This document shows, piece after piece, positions 41,509 through 52,937 of a stretch of 64,000 nucleotides of DNA. The notes under the pieces were generated by a model. It was given only the letters and a program-made list of their open reading frames with translations, made no database searches and was not told the origin of the DNA. A program made the position numbers and the translations under genes. Every line of letters starts with the position of its first letter. Position 1 is the stretch's first letter. The DNA comes from Asparagopsis taxiformis. Lineage: Eukaryota > Rhodophyta > Florideophyceae > Bonnemaisoniales > Bonnemaisoniaceae. The stretch lies in assembly GCA_030407315.1 (NCBI GenBank), contig JALQPE010002205.1, positions 62,001 through 126,000 of the forward strand, read 5' to 3'.

Positions 41509-43182
41509 ATGAGAGACGAACTATCCTTAACCAGGTTTGCGCAGTTTGAGGAACGGTTTGCCTACCTTGAACAGTACCTCCGCGATTCTCTTTCATCTGT
41601 TCAAATGGAACTAGCCTGCATTCGGTATATGGCCTCTGCTGCAGCTGGTACAAACGTTGTTCCACCTGTGGTTCTGGAAGAGCGTTCAAGAAAATCAGCA
41701 CAAGTTACCACTCTGGTGTCCTCTCTTTTCAACAACAGACTTGTGACATCCAGGTTCGTCGCGTTTCGAACCATTGCAGAGTTCATCAAAACCTCTGTTA
41801 CCCCAAACTCGTTCTGTGCAACATCTGTACCGTGTTCAAATGAAGATTCCTGCACTACTTTGCTTCTGGCTTCCCTTTCCTTCTCTCAGACATCCAGTTC
41901 TAATTCTGAGGTCAGGCAGTCCAAGAAATCCCTAATTGGAACAGCTGTAGGGAAAAAGCATGTGTTCCTGAAACGTGCTATTGTCGGAACTGCGTTTATT
42001 TCTATGGCAAATGACAGAATTGTGCGATGGAAGGATTCGGCGACGAGGAATTCTGGTACCCTTGACCCTGGGGAGGAGGATGACCTGAACAGCAATACCA
42101 TTTCTCGTGACTACGCACTTCGCAATGCAACCATCGTGCCAATCAATAAGCCTGCTTGGTTGCAGATTTCGCAGCGGGCTCTTTTCCATGCCATGGATAT
42201 TTCGATGCCAACGGAAACAGATCGACCTGCGCCACAGTCCACAACTCTACCAATCAATTATTCGAAACGTCGCCGACTCTCGGGTTCTAAAGGAGAACAG
42301 CGCCGTACTGGTTCTTCCTCATCTTCGTCTTCTTGTGTATCTAATCTTTCTCCTTCGGACTTACAGTCCATTCCGATCGTTACTTCGGCACTGCGGCAGC
42401 TCACACAGTTTTTCAATACTTCCCGGAAGCAGATGAAAATGGAATTAGTCAAACATGCATTCTTCCTCATCCATCGAGATATGCAGGCTAAAGTTTCTCT
42501 TTCGCCTGACAATGACATTTCTGCATTGGATATGTGTCCATCTGAAAAAATTCCGATAACTTCGAAAGCTTACGGCACAGGGGATGAGTCTCAAGCTGTC
42601 TATTCCAAAAATGATGATATCTTCTCGGATTTTATTTTGAGTCGACCTGAGCTTCACATTCAGGTTACTTACAAAGTTCAGGTTAGCGGCGCCGTAGACG
42701 GCTCCTGCAATGCAGGTACAAAGGCCCCGGTTGAGAGATTGGCCGTCTGTTCTTTTTCTTTTCTTACATTAGCTATGATATTGTTGTGTAGTTTCTGCCA
42801 ATGCACACAACTCGAGATGCTCTGTCACGAACCCCATTCAATTCAGGCATGTTATCGCATTGCAATTTGCCTGCACGGGTTATTCACCACAGCCCTTACA
42901 ATGGCGCCTACCGGTAATTTCGGGAATGATGGTTTCCCTCTGCGTGTTACATGGGGTCACATCGACCTCCGTGACTACCTCATGGGGGGTGATTGCCTTC
43001 TAGGTATTATTAGGAAGAAGAGAAACATCACTGCAGAGGAATACATGTCGGTGCGGTTCGATTCTAATGCCACACAGATGGAACAATCCTACGAAAACCC
43101 AACAGCCAGGGTAGCATCTAATGTTCATTGTGTACCTCTAGAGGAAGATGATGAACTTGGTATTTCTTTAATTGATGTGTAG
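41509..43182 (+). CDS. Unidentified nuclear-type coiled-coil protein
   Basis: 557 codons from ATG 41509; the frame is open 24 codons upstream but only from a TTG, and an AG immediately before could be a splice acceptor. Residues ~1-35 form a likely coiled coil (FAQFEERFAYLEQYLRDSL). A basic SKRRRLSGSK motif near 255 is NLS-like and is followed by a Ser-rich stretch. There is a short hydrophobic segment near 420 with a Cys cluster (CSFCQC). I recognise no domain. Its position between the methyltransferase-SET and Tudor-like genes and its NLS suggest it works with them; it could be a structural or targeting partner. No function is claimed. Confidence 0.6.
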   Translation: MRDELSLTRFAQFEERFAYLEQYLRDSLSSVQMELACIRYMASAAAGTNVVPPVVLEERSRKSAQVTTLVSSLFNNRLVTSRFVAFRTIAEFIKTSVTPNSFCATSVPCSNEDSCTTLLLASLSFSQTSSSNSEVRQSKKSLIGTAVGKKHVFLKRAIVGTAFISMANDRIVRWKDSATRNSGTLDPGEEDDLNSNTISRDYALRNATIVPINKPAWLQISQRALFHAMDISMPTETDRPAPQSTTLPINYSKRRRLSGSKGEQRRTGSSSSSSSCVSNLSPSDLQSIPIVTSALRQLTQFFNTSRKQMKMELVKHAFFLIHRDMQAKVSLSPDNDISALDMCPSEKIPITSKAYGTGDESQAVYSKNDDIFSDFILSRPELHIQVTYKVQVSGAVDGSCNAGTKAPVERLAVCSFSFLTLAMILLCSFCQCTQLEMLCHEPHSIQACYRIAICLHGLFTTALTMAPTGNFGNDGFPLRVTWGHIDLRDYLMGGDCLLGIIRKKRNITAEEYMSVRFDSNATQMEQSYENPTARVASNVHCVPLEEDDELGISLIDV

Positions 43183-43574
43183 ATTTCTGTTTACTGTTCT
43201 GCTATCTTTGCCTACGTAACCTGGCATTGTTTGCCTCTAGTTCTCAGTATACATGTGTCTCTATTAGCCTGGCAGAACCGTTTTTGCTTTATTCATTGCA
43301 CTACTGGTATCATTTTATGTACTCCTCTGCCCTTTTGTCTGAAAAGTTATACCCCACCACGTCTTTGACTAGATCTTCCGATATCAACTTGTCTATTCGC
43401 CATGGTTCGCCAAAACCTCGGAATACGACGTAGGGTATATGAATTCGAAATGTTCCCCACAACACATCCCCTGTCTGTCCCCTTTTCTTATGCGTTATCG
43501 GTTGCCATTCTATACGAAAACTCTTCTTCCCGTCACCTTTCCACCCTTCCCGACTCGCATCCCCGTCAGGCCTC
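43183..43574. other. Short convergent intergenic region
   Basis: Between the ends of the coiled-coil gene (+) and the Tudor-like gene (-). A plus-strand open frame starts near 43402 and overlaps the Tudor-like gene's 3' end (to 43887). I cannot decide which strand is coding over 43575-43887. Confidence 0.4.
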
Positions 43575-45005
43575 CTATGTACGGCACAAATCGATGGGCA
43601 TTTTTTCAGCTCCATGCCATGCACATATTGACCTTGGACCGGCAGAACTATTCTTGCGCACTAGGCACCACGTGTTCGATTTTGCTCCGGATACGCAGAA
43701 CGAGCTACTGCCAATTGCAACAGATGATGGATCTCCGTTCGTCGTTTCTGTGCACAACAATGCACCAAGCAAGCGCAAGAACAATGGCCTCCTAGGCCGA
43801 TTTCCGCTAATCACTCCCCCTTCTTCCTCTTCCACTGCCGCTCCAGGCTTTCGTCTGTGCAGCAATGACTCCATTCGCCACGGGTGAGGTAATCCTAACA
43901 AGTCCGATACTGCTGCAAAACTGGAACATGTAATGTTCACAGCTTCAGCACCAGTTCCGCTCACTGCCTCATGAAGCCCAGGGTAAACTTTGTAATAACA
44001 TCCTGCATACAACTCTGTTGTTCCCTTCAACATTTCCCGGAATACGGTTGTGCTCAATGAAGCAGGAATATGCACTGGACCACTCACAACTGTCCCACTG
44101 GTACATGCACCATCCACCTCACTATGCGGAAAATCCGTCCCGGAGTTTGACAACGTAACTCTGTTTGCCTGTTCTACAGCTTTCTCGACTGAGCGGCGCA
44201 AAAGCATCAATAGAACCGGTCCAGTGGACGTGAGTGCAGGTTCTATTGGAACTTTCCCATCGTAAACCATCCGATGATCGCCACCACTTCCAGAAAGAAT
44301 AATACTTTCTAGTGTTCTCAGCCTCTTCTCCATGCCACTGTATGTGTTGGAATCAAGTACCGATTCCACTTTTCGCTTCTTCTTTTGCGGGGACATCGCT
44401 TCAGATTCACCATCCGATTCGACATGATGTTCCACTCCGGCCTCTTCATAGTCCACAACCTCTCCGTTGCTCCTTCGCCACGGTGTTGGTGGCTGACCCC
44501 CGGACATCAACTTACTTCCCAGCACAAATTTTACGTATTCATAGGAGACGCAAGGGTAATTCCTTTCAGGAATTGCATCGTATAACAATCTGCCTTCTGC
44601 AACCACTATTTCATCATGCCTTGGCTTCACAGAATCCGAATACCGCCACTTTGACACTTCCGTTACTGCAATATCCTTTTCCTCCGTCGTCAACTTCACA
44701 ATTGCAGTATCCAAATCCTGACCCTGCTGCTCCACCACTCCGGGCGTGTACACGCCATCTCCTCTGTCCACATCGATGCGGTCACCCACTGATGGTTTAC
44801 CCGAGCAAATAGGATACTGCTCGGGAAGTTTCATTTCCACTACCACAGCCTTCCACCACATTGAGTCGTCCCCCACCTGGAACCATACCTCTATTTGGGT
44901 GCCGACAGACGGAAGTGCATCAACAGCTGCAGCTCGTTCACGCTCCCGACACGCTATTGCTTTTTCGCTTTGGCGCCTAATTCGCAATGATTCCCGCCTG
45001 GTCAT
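43575..45005 (-). CDS. Tudor/Agenet-like chromatin reader candidate
   Basis: 476 codons from ATG 45005 (the longer frame starts only at TTG). The N-terminus is basic (TRRESLRIRRQ). Residues ~35-65 (VGTQIEVWFQVGDDSMWWKA) and ~70-115 (SVGDRIDVDRGDGVYTPGVV) look like two Tudor/Agenet-type beta-barrel repeats, the kind that read methyl-lysine or methyl-arginine. A classic monopartite NLS QKKKRKVE follows near 205 after an acidic stretch. The C-terminal ~250 residues are unrecognised, and the last ~100 overlap an opposite-strand open frame, so the 3' end could instead involve an intron. In this gene set a reader of the marks written by the neighbouring enzymes is an attractive inference, not a demonstration. 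Confidence 0.6.
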   Translation of the reverse strand: MTRRESLRIRRQSEKAIACRERERAAAVDALPSVGTQIEVWFQVGDDSMWWKAVVVEMKLPEQYPICSGKPSVGDRIDVDRGDGVYTPGVVEQQGQDLDTAIVKLTTEEKDIAVTEVSKWRYSDSVKPRHDEIVVAEGRLLYDAIPERNYPCVSYEYVKFVLGSKLMSGGQPPTPWRRSNGEVVDYEEAGVEHHVESDGESEAMSPQKKKRKVESVLDSNTYSGMEKRLRTLESIILSGSGGDHRMVYDGKVPIEPALTSTGPVLLMLLRRSVEKAVEQANRVTLSNSGTDFPHSEVDGACTSGTVVSGPVHIPASLSTTVFREMLKGTTELYAGCYYKVYPGLHEAVSGTGAEAVNITCSSFAAVSDLLGLPHPWRMESLLHRRKPGAAVEEEEGGVISGNRPRRPLFLRLLGALLCTETTNGDPSSVAIGSSSFCVSGAKSNTWCLVRKNSSAGPRSICAWHGAEKMPIDLCRT

Positions 45006-46005
45006 AGTTCCTCCACCAAATAAAGATACTAGAGCCCACAATTTGCAATTCTGTTTAGGAAAAGTCTTCGTTGACTTCTTCAATACTACTCACCCATATC
45101 CGTAACGTCCAATTTTGCATTTTTACCGTATGATACGAAATCACTACAATGTTCCCCACTGCCACAAAAGTTGTCAACTACACTACTACTGCGTTTATGT
45201 TACTACTAACGCTTAAAGCCAGGGCGAAAATCACTATTCGGGTCAATCCCGTGTATAGGGGAGTGGCTTGATTACAGACTTTAGCGACTAAAATAGTAAC
45301 CAAGCCGTATTATCTGTGCTAAAAATCAATGTAGATGGTTCCATTCTTTCGACCATACCCTATCTATGATAAAACAATGACCATATCGAGATAGGATAGT
45401 TAAAGCCATACACTTTGCATTTCTCCTCTTCCATATGATATCATATTCCTCATGGACATCCAAAATGTGACTTCATCTACGTGGATATCACATGGGAACA
45501 GTCAGTACCAGTCCATCTCTCTACCGTCCTTGCACTGCTACGGCTGCCATCCATTGCACAGACTGGAGTGACCATCAAAGATCATGGTTCCAGTCCATCA
45601 TGGTACTGTCATACATATGGTTCCGCCGTTCCATCATTCCAGCATAGAATTTCCAAAAATAATGGAATATGCCACCTCTGGTCACCGTCATGACCAACGC
45701 GACGTGTCTTTGTCCTTTCCAATGTTATTTTTCCGTACAGTACTGGAAACTTCCACCTGTCACGGTGCTTACACCCACTCCCACGGCGCAGTTTCATTCC
45801 ATTACATTCTTTACGGTATTTCCACTACTTATCTATGGCACGGCGCCGGTAATTTCTGGGATTTTTTTGATGGTTTGCCATTCCACTAGTTTCTAATGGT
45901 CCAGACCATAAAATTTACTGGTTTTTCAAAAAATTGCTTATGCTGTGTTGCTGGCCAGCCCAGAAATTCTAAAATTTCCGAAAAATCAATTTGGTGGCCC
46001 ACCAT
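45006..46005. repeat. Right subterminal region of the proposed transposon
   Basis: Gene-free. From ~45480 to 45900 it carries many short inverted copies of the left-end motifs (TACAGTACTGG, TGGTCACCGTCATG, GTCACGGTG) and CCATGGT-like boxes. AT-rich hairpin-like sequence lies at 45850-45990. The exact tip is not determined. Confidence 0.5.
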
Positions 46006-47269
46006 CTCCTGTGCCGAAAATTCCCGCACTCACTTCTGATATACGTCCAGACGTGTTTCGCACTTGTACGCATCAGGGAAGGCGTCACGGAAGGTTGAGA
46101 CTACGCTACTTGTGTACCGCGTCGTCCGAAATAGTGAGTAGTGTTTGTTGTATAGTTGTGGAGTATGCGTCTAGTGATTTGTAAAGCTTGCAGAACGGGA
46201 TAGGGATGTGGATGGCCCTATTTTATGAATACATGAGTACCAATATTCAGGGTTGACAAAGCGGAAAGGCATAGGCTCATACATGTTTGAGATTGCATAG
46301 TGGAGAAAATATTTACATCGAAATTTACATGGAGCTGATGGAGGTTTTAAGGATGAGGTATGAGAGGAAGACAATTCTTCTGTGGTATGAGGATGTGTTC
46401 TGTGGGGGGTGGATGGAATCTCGGGATGGTACAGGGGAGGTGGAAATGTACGGAGTGCGGGTTTAGATTGGAGTGTGATTCGGAGAGGAATGCCGACAAG
46501 CATATTATGGGGATCGGGGAGACGCTGCGGGGTGTTGGGGTAGTGAGGGCGGAGGAGGTGTTTAGGTGGGACCGTAGGAGGGTGCGGTTGAAGGCGCCGA
46601 GAGGAGGGGTTTTAGGAAAGTGAGTAGAAAGAGGGGGGAGGGGGTGGCGTCTGTTCTGGCTGTGGTGAGTCGGGATGTGATGGAGAAGAAGGGGGTTATT
46701 GTATTTGGGGAGGAAGGGGAGTGGGAGGAAGGGTGCGAAGTGGGGGTTGATATGTGTTTCAGAGCGGGGAGGTTTCTGGGGAGACGGCGGGGGAGCAGGA
46801 GCGTGGGCCAGTGGTGGTCGTGTATACGGTATCGAAGATGCGGATGTCGTGGGGGCATGGAGCAGCTGAGGGAGGGAGGGGTGGAGCAGGTCGGGTACGG
46901 GATGGGGAGTGAGAGGTTTTCGAAGAGTAAGCTGCAGGGGAAGTTTGTGTAGAGGGCGAAGGAGAGGGGTTGAGGGTAGAGGAGAGAGGGTATTGAAGAA
47001 CAATACGTTCAAAGGTGTTGGGGGAGAGCATGGTCGAGGAGATAGGGGGTGTTTTTCCCTATTCTGAGGTAGTATGAGGACTGGTTATACGAAATCTGTA
47101 CGGTAGAGCAGAAAAGTAAGTATGGAATGGAGGTGTGCACCGTGGAAGCGGGGATAGGTAGCTGAAAATGCGTGCTAGAGTGGTATTGGGGGTGTTTGAG
47201 GTACAGTACGGGGGAGGTGAGCACCAACTGGAAGGGGGTGTGAGCGAGAGGATGAAAAAATTAAAGACA
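46006..47269. other. Strand-biased low-complexity region
   Basis: From about 46320 to 47250 the plus strand is very G-rich, so the minus strand gives Pro/His/Leu-rich open frames and the plus strand Gly/Arg-rich ones. A short plus-strand segment encodes WKCTECGFRLECDSERNADKH (46440-46510), a weak C2H2-finger resemblance. I do not call a gene. Confidence 0.45.
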
Positions 47270-47612
47270 AAATTGGAGTCGACCGACAAGGAAAAATAGA
47301 GTGGTCGCCGTGATGGATGCGGACATCCATGTCGAGCACGGCGGCAGAAATTTCTGGGGTCAAAATTTTTGAATTTCTGAACCGGCGCCCGTCCTAGGTG
47401 GACATAGACATGGCGGAAGTCCATCCCGAGGGGGACATCCGTGGTACTAGAAACAATGAATGTCGCCCTAGTAATACTAGACGTACTAGACCGCATGGAC
47501 GTCCGGTTCTAGGCGGACATCCAAAAATACTGGAGAACATGGACGTCCGCCTAGTAATACTAGGTGTACTAGAGGTTGTGGACGTCCGCGTCCATTTCCG
47601 AGAACACAGACG
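47270..47612. repeat. GGACGTCC/CTAGTAC repeat next to the Copia remnant
   Basis: Contains multiple GGACATCC or GGACGTCC boxes and CTAGTAATACTAG elements, related to the minisatellite at 19 kb. It ends with the 34-bp motif (47579-47612) that matches 19048-19081 in reverse complement with 2 mismatches. Confidence 0.8.
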
Positions 47613-50600
47613 CTTCCCCACCTACCCCTACAGAACCGGAAGCCTACAAGATTCACCAACAGAAAACGCTCTTGCCCGCCTCTTGATACTTCCAAACATT
47701 TCTCCAGAGATTCTAAGGGGCATAAGCCCGCCATTCAAAATAGCCCCACTTCAGTTCTCTTTCAACATCTCAAGGAGAACCTGTCTGCTGTCCACCCGCA
47801 GCACTCAGAGGCCAGCTTACGCCGACGAGCGAACCAACTAAAATATACTTCTGGTACCGTACCTGGGAGTGACTCCCATCCAAACCTACATCGATCAGCA
47901 TACTGAACTGCGCGAATTGATGCTCCAATCCGACTTTCCGGAAATAGAAAACGACCAAACCACAGCCCAATTCGTCCTCAATGGGCTGTATGACGCACCC
48001 GAGTTCGCCTCCCTCCTCAGGGACTTGGCCAGCTACCACAACTTCCATAGAGGGAAACGTCCATCCCTCAACCTCATCTTCACCATGCTAATTGAGCATG
48101 AGCATGCCACTTCCCAGCATCCTACGCCCCCACCTCCCTTCCCCAGCCCTCAACTCCCTCCAACATACATTATCCCTCAACTCCCTTATCCCTACCCCAT
48201 TCCACCCACACCCCCGTCATTCCACAAACCACCCCGGCCCTCCCCTAAACAATCACCGAAGCCAAAAGGCTCACCACGCCCTGGTCCTGTACCACATCAT
48301 CCCCGCCTGCTGGATACACTGGCACTTGGTGCACAATTCATGGCACCCTGACTCACAATACGGCCGAATGCTACACCCGCCGAAATATGCTCCGCAATAA
48401 TCCATTTCAAACCTCGTCTCCCGCTTCTCCTTTCAACGCCCACATATCACCCTCTCCTTCCCCTCATCATTCTCCTCTCACTCTTCCCCCCACCCCTTAC
48501 GATCCACCGCCGATTCATCCTCAAATGCATCCCTCTTACACTGCCTCCTTTCAACCCCACCATTCAACTTCATCTTCCCCATCCCCCCACATCCCGTCAC
48601 ACCTTCTATGCCCTCTGCAGATAATGATTCTCAAACTGCAATAAACAACACCCCTTTCTTGTATCTTTTGGATTCTGGTGCGTTCCCAACCCACCTACAA
48701 TACCCATCACCAACCATGTATCCCTCTCCAACATCTTCCGTAACGGCATCTGGTCAACGAGCCCATATCACCCACCAAGGCCCCACCAACATCCCTCTTA
48801 CTCCATCCGACACCCTCCATATCCCCCACACCGTTGCCATGCCTTCAGCACAGCACAACCTCCTCTCTGTCGGGCAAATTGCGCAACAATATGATGTTTT
48901 ATTTCAACGTCATGCGGCATACATCATCAAACGCCAGGCTCCCCCTTCACCTAATATCACAATTGCCACAGCACCATGCCACAACATTCTTTACTTCCTT
49001 CCCCCTTCACAACCTGAATCCTGTCCACCGTCAGCCCACCAATGCAATGGTGCCAGATCCCATCCCACCACCAAACCCTCTCCCTCAAAAACTTCCACCC
49101 TATCTCGTATCGTCACTTCACCCCCTCGTGCTTTCAATCCCAATGTCACCAAACCTAAACCCTTTCAGATCACCAACCGTCCTTTTCCTCCCTTGTCCAA
49201 CAAACGACCAAACCATACAGCTCAACGCGATCAACCCATCAAACGAAAGAAATGGGTACGTTTTGCTAATCCCCTTATCCGGCCCTCAGGTCCGGCATAT
49301 TCCCCACCACTCCATTCTCCACAACGCACTGTGAAATCACATACCTCCGTGAAATCACACACCTCCACCCTGTCCAACTCTTCCACCGGCAAACCCGCCA
49401 TCCAGTCCCCCATTTCCCCATCCCCTCTCTCACGTACGCAACGACGCTCACCCAATCCCATCTCCAAATCTCCCTCTACCCCCTCGAGCCCAAAACAGAT
49501 CACCGAACCACAACGCCCACCTGCTACAGCTCGACTCAATGAAATTGAAAAAGACTTTCACAATTGGCACCTCAAACTAGGACACCTTCATCCCCTGCGC
49601 ATCCAAAAATTAGCCTTATCTGAACTCGTCAACGGACTACCCAGCACACTCAAATCTCCGCCACCAAAAATCACGTGCACGGGATGTGCTTTGGGCAAAC
49701 AAACGTCCGCACCCTTCCATTCACGGATGTACACCGCATCATTATGTGCCCATGTCCACACCGACGTTTGCGGCCCCTTTCGCCCTCACTCAATCCATAA
49801 GAACCAATATTTCGCCACATTTCTGGATGAACATAGCAGATTCATCCAGGTATATCTCTCTCCATAAAAAATCTTGCTGCCGCTTATATCCGCACGTACA
49901 TATCTCGTATCCACACACTCACCACTCATCGCGTCACTGACGTCACTATGGACAATGCGAAAGAATATTTCACCAAAGACCTCCTTCAATTCTACAACTC
50001 TGAACACGTTACTGTCCATCCTACCGTACCCCATAGCCCCCAAGAAAACGCCCTCGCCGAGCGTATTAACCGCACACTCATGGATACTGTGCGCTCCCTT
50101 CTTCTCACCTCTGGTCTTCCATCCCATCTTTGAGAATACGCTCTCCACGCAGCCGTCGACCATCACAACCACTCCCCGCACTCTGCACACGGAAAACCTC
50201 CCGTAACCGTATGGACCAACTCAATCCCGGACGTTACGACATTCCTTCCCTTTGGCAAACTGGGCCACGTCCACAACCGAAACCCTGGAAACAAACTCCA
50301 ACCACGCTCACAACTCGTCCATTATATTGGTCGACTTGATTCAAATCACTACCATGTCTACAACCCACAATCCCAGACTGTTTCTAAATGCCGCATATCG
50401 GATTTTAAACTGTACGACCCCAATCAAGACCCGATTGTCACTTGCTTCACATCTATCCCTTCATCAAACCCCATTCCTACCATATCATCCTCGACTTGTT
50501 TTACCAACCCCAAGACACTCAAAGAAGCTAGAAAAAGTGCCGATGCTACAGAATGGGCAGAGTCCTGGAATAGCGAGCTGGACAACCTTGAAAAAAGAGG

Positions 50601-52080
50601 TACAATTACATCCATCCCACCCTCTCAAGTACCTGCCAACACAAAGCTTCTCCCTCTCAAATTCGTCCTCCGCACGAAAACAGACTCCAATGGAAACCCC
50701 ATCTCTCGAAAAACTCGGTGCACCGTACGCGGCGACCTACAAAAGCCTCATTAGCATTTCGACCCGGACAACATCACATCCCCAGTTCGGACCGAGATGC
50801 TGTGGGAACTGCCCTTGCCATCGCCGCGGCACACAATTATAGTGTGCATCATTGGGATATTGACTCCGCCTTTCATCATGAAACCTTCGGCGATGAAAAG
50901 CCACTCTATGTCTACCAGCCCCCCCATTCAATGGAGACTACAAATACCCCGGCTACATAGGCAAACTTACAGGTAATATGTACGGCGCAAAAAAGCCTGT
51001 AGCATATTCACCCGTGGCCTCTCCCAACACCTTAAGCTCCATCACTTCACTCGCCTCAGCAGCGAAAGCTGTACCTTCCTTCTCCGCTCCACCTCTGACA
51101 CCACTAGGTTCGTTTTTTTTGTGATCACAATAGACGATTTCCTCGTCGTATCCAATTCCGATACGCTCCGCGAACACGCCAAGAGCCAGCTGCAGTCCAA
51201 ATACATCATTAAGGATCTCGGTCCAGTCCAACATATTCTTGGTTGGAAAGTCACCCGTACAAATTCCTCTATCACGCTCACACAACCTGCTTATATATCC
51301 ACAATTCTTGAAACGTTTGGACTAACAAACGCCAAACCAGCCAGCTCCCCAATCGCCTCTGACACCCTTAACACCAGCTCTAAACTCACTGAACCCTTGG
51401 ATACAAAGCTCTACAACTACTCCTCCCTTGTTGGTAGCCTGCGATATCTCGCAGATTCTACCCGGCCAGACATCGCGTATATAACTGGCTACCTCGGCCG
51501 CTATTCTCACCAACCCACTAAACTTCATTGGCAGGCAGGTTTACGGGTCTTACGTTACCTAAAAGGTACACCCAATCTTGGCCTACAATACAAAACAAAA
51601 CTATCTAACACACTGGTGGCTTATTCTGACAGTGACTTTGCTGCCTGTATCTCTACTCGCCGCTCAACCACCGGCACAGTCATCCTGTATAATAACTCCC
51701 CCATTGCCTGGCAATCAAAGCGTCAGCGTTTTGTTGCGCACAGTACTTGGGCAGCAGAATACGTAGCAGGCTACCATACCGCCCAACACGTCATCTGCAT
51801 CAGAAACCTCCTTGCAGACCTCCAACATCCAGAAAAGCAACCAACACAACTGCATATGGATAATGCAGGTGCAGTTACAACGGCAAACACACCTCATCCC
51901 ACGCCAAAGTCCAAGCACATTGATGTTAAGTATCACTTCCTAAAGGAGCAGATCGAACGTGGAAGAATAACTTTACAATATACATCGTCCGACAAAAACT
52001 CTGCGGATATACTCACAAAAGCCCTCAAGCCAGCCCAATACTGTGCCAAGCTCAAACTCCTCCGGCTTTCTACGACCTGA
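47613..52080 (+). pseudogene. Decayed Ty1/Copia gag-pol
   Basis: Gag remnants at 47613-48400 (a helical Gag core around 47869-48100, then a degraded Cys/His knuckle near 48305). Protease: YLLDSGAFPTHL near 48660. Gag-pre-integrase and HHCC finger: HLKLGHLHPL ... CTGCALGKQ. Integrase core: TDVCGPF, MDNAKEYF and PQENALAERINRT. RT: HHWDIDSAFH and a degenerate TIDDFLVV replacing YVDD. RNase H: YSDSDFAACISTRRS ... KHIDVKYHF to 52080. Stops at 49865, 50132 and 50752 and a frame change near 50780 break the polyprotein. The order PR-IN-RT-RH is Copia. The element abuts the 34-bp motif at its 5' side and no 5' LTR is seen. Confidence 0.9.
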
Positions 52081-52091
52081 CGGGCGGCGAC

Positions 52092-52334
52092 TGTCGGATG
52101 ATCAACCCGATTTTACCCGTCACGCCTTCGTCAGCCTACGTTGTCGGATGATCATACAATCATAACGGCTCCTTACAGTATTCCATCATAGAGAATTTAA
52201 GCCGCCGTCTCACGACCGCTCCGACGAAGTAAAGACATAGGCGATAACCCTTTATCACCAACACTCAGTCGGGAGGATAAGGTGCAGTTCTGCTATACCT
52301 CAACGCTGCACAATCTGTCTGCTTGAATCAGACA
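52092..52334 (+). repeat. Probable 3' LTR of the decayed Copia element
   Basis: It begins TGTCGGATGATCA just after the RNase H stop and may end at TCAGACA (TGTC/GACA ends). TGTCGGATGATCA recurs 50 bp inside. The limits are tentative because there is no second LTR in the window. Confidence 0.45.
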
Positions 52335-52937
52335 CCCAGGAGGCATGCTTTACCAAGTTGCATCTAATCCAATTTTTCGACTGCACACACTTGGAGAGTG
52401 ATTCCATATTCCAGTGCAATGTTTCAAGGCTGCCTTCTCTCCCATTCATATTGCTCCACTTCGATTACTCCATTGCATCCCATTGATCTCAGAGCAGCTG
52501 AGGCACTGAGCTTATCGCCCATCCCAGAATCAATCCGCCTGCAAATTGCAAATTCGGATAGTCAACAATGATTTCTCGCAGAACCTCTCATGTCACCGAT
52601 ATCAAGTTCTCCAGCGACGCCTATCCTAAAGCACATCAGCGTTATCAAACTGGTGAAATCGTGCGTGAGGTAGCGTGATTCACATCACATTGAAGTCTAT
52701 TCGTTTCTATTTATCACCAAAACGCTGTTAGTATCACCGCAGCCTGGCCTATCTCAGCATTCTCTGCGCTACATCTCCCCCGAATCCATTTACTTCCCTG
52801 TTTGAGCATGCACGTATCTCCAGTCTAAACCGTTTATAACACTCATTTCTACAAATCAAACTCACCTGTCATACACATACATCATAATGGAATACTGCTA
52901 CTAGTTCACAATTGGCGACGGTTACAGGAGCTGATCG
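52335..52937. other. Flanking DNA between Copia elements
   Basis: About 600 bp of AT-moderate sequence with no recognised gene or repeat. It ends at GATCG, the presumed target flank of the next element. Confidence 0.5.

Larger units (their letters stand above)
25280..46005. mobile_element. Proposed ~20.7-kb DNA transposon with epigenetic cargo
   Basis: Proposed because a TNP2/Plavaka-like transposase and four nuclear-type accessory genes sit between two AT-moderate, gene-free flanks that share motifs in inverted orientation: CCAGTACTGTA (near 25500 and, reversed, 45740), GACGGTGACCA (near 25660 and, reversed, 45690) and CACCGTGAC boxes. Near the suggested tips, TGGGCTG...CCAGCA at ~25304 resembles the reverse complement of the sequence at ~45945-45960. 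The ends are approximate and no target-site duplication was established. Genes: transposase (-), ParB-dioxygenase (-), methyltransferase-SET (+), coiled-coil protein (+), Tudor-like protein (-). Confidence 0.45.

Noticed and set aside
46347..47012. 221-codon minus-strand ORF, Pro/His/Leu-rich
   Set aside because: It is produced by the extreme G-richness of the plus strand, has no domain motif, and overlapping frames are open too.
48608..49867. Protease-integrase segment considered as an intact Copia gene
   Set aside because: It ends in a stop before the integrase core is complete, and later pol segments carry further stops and a frame change.
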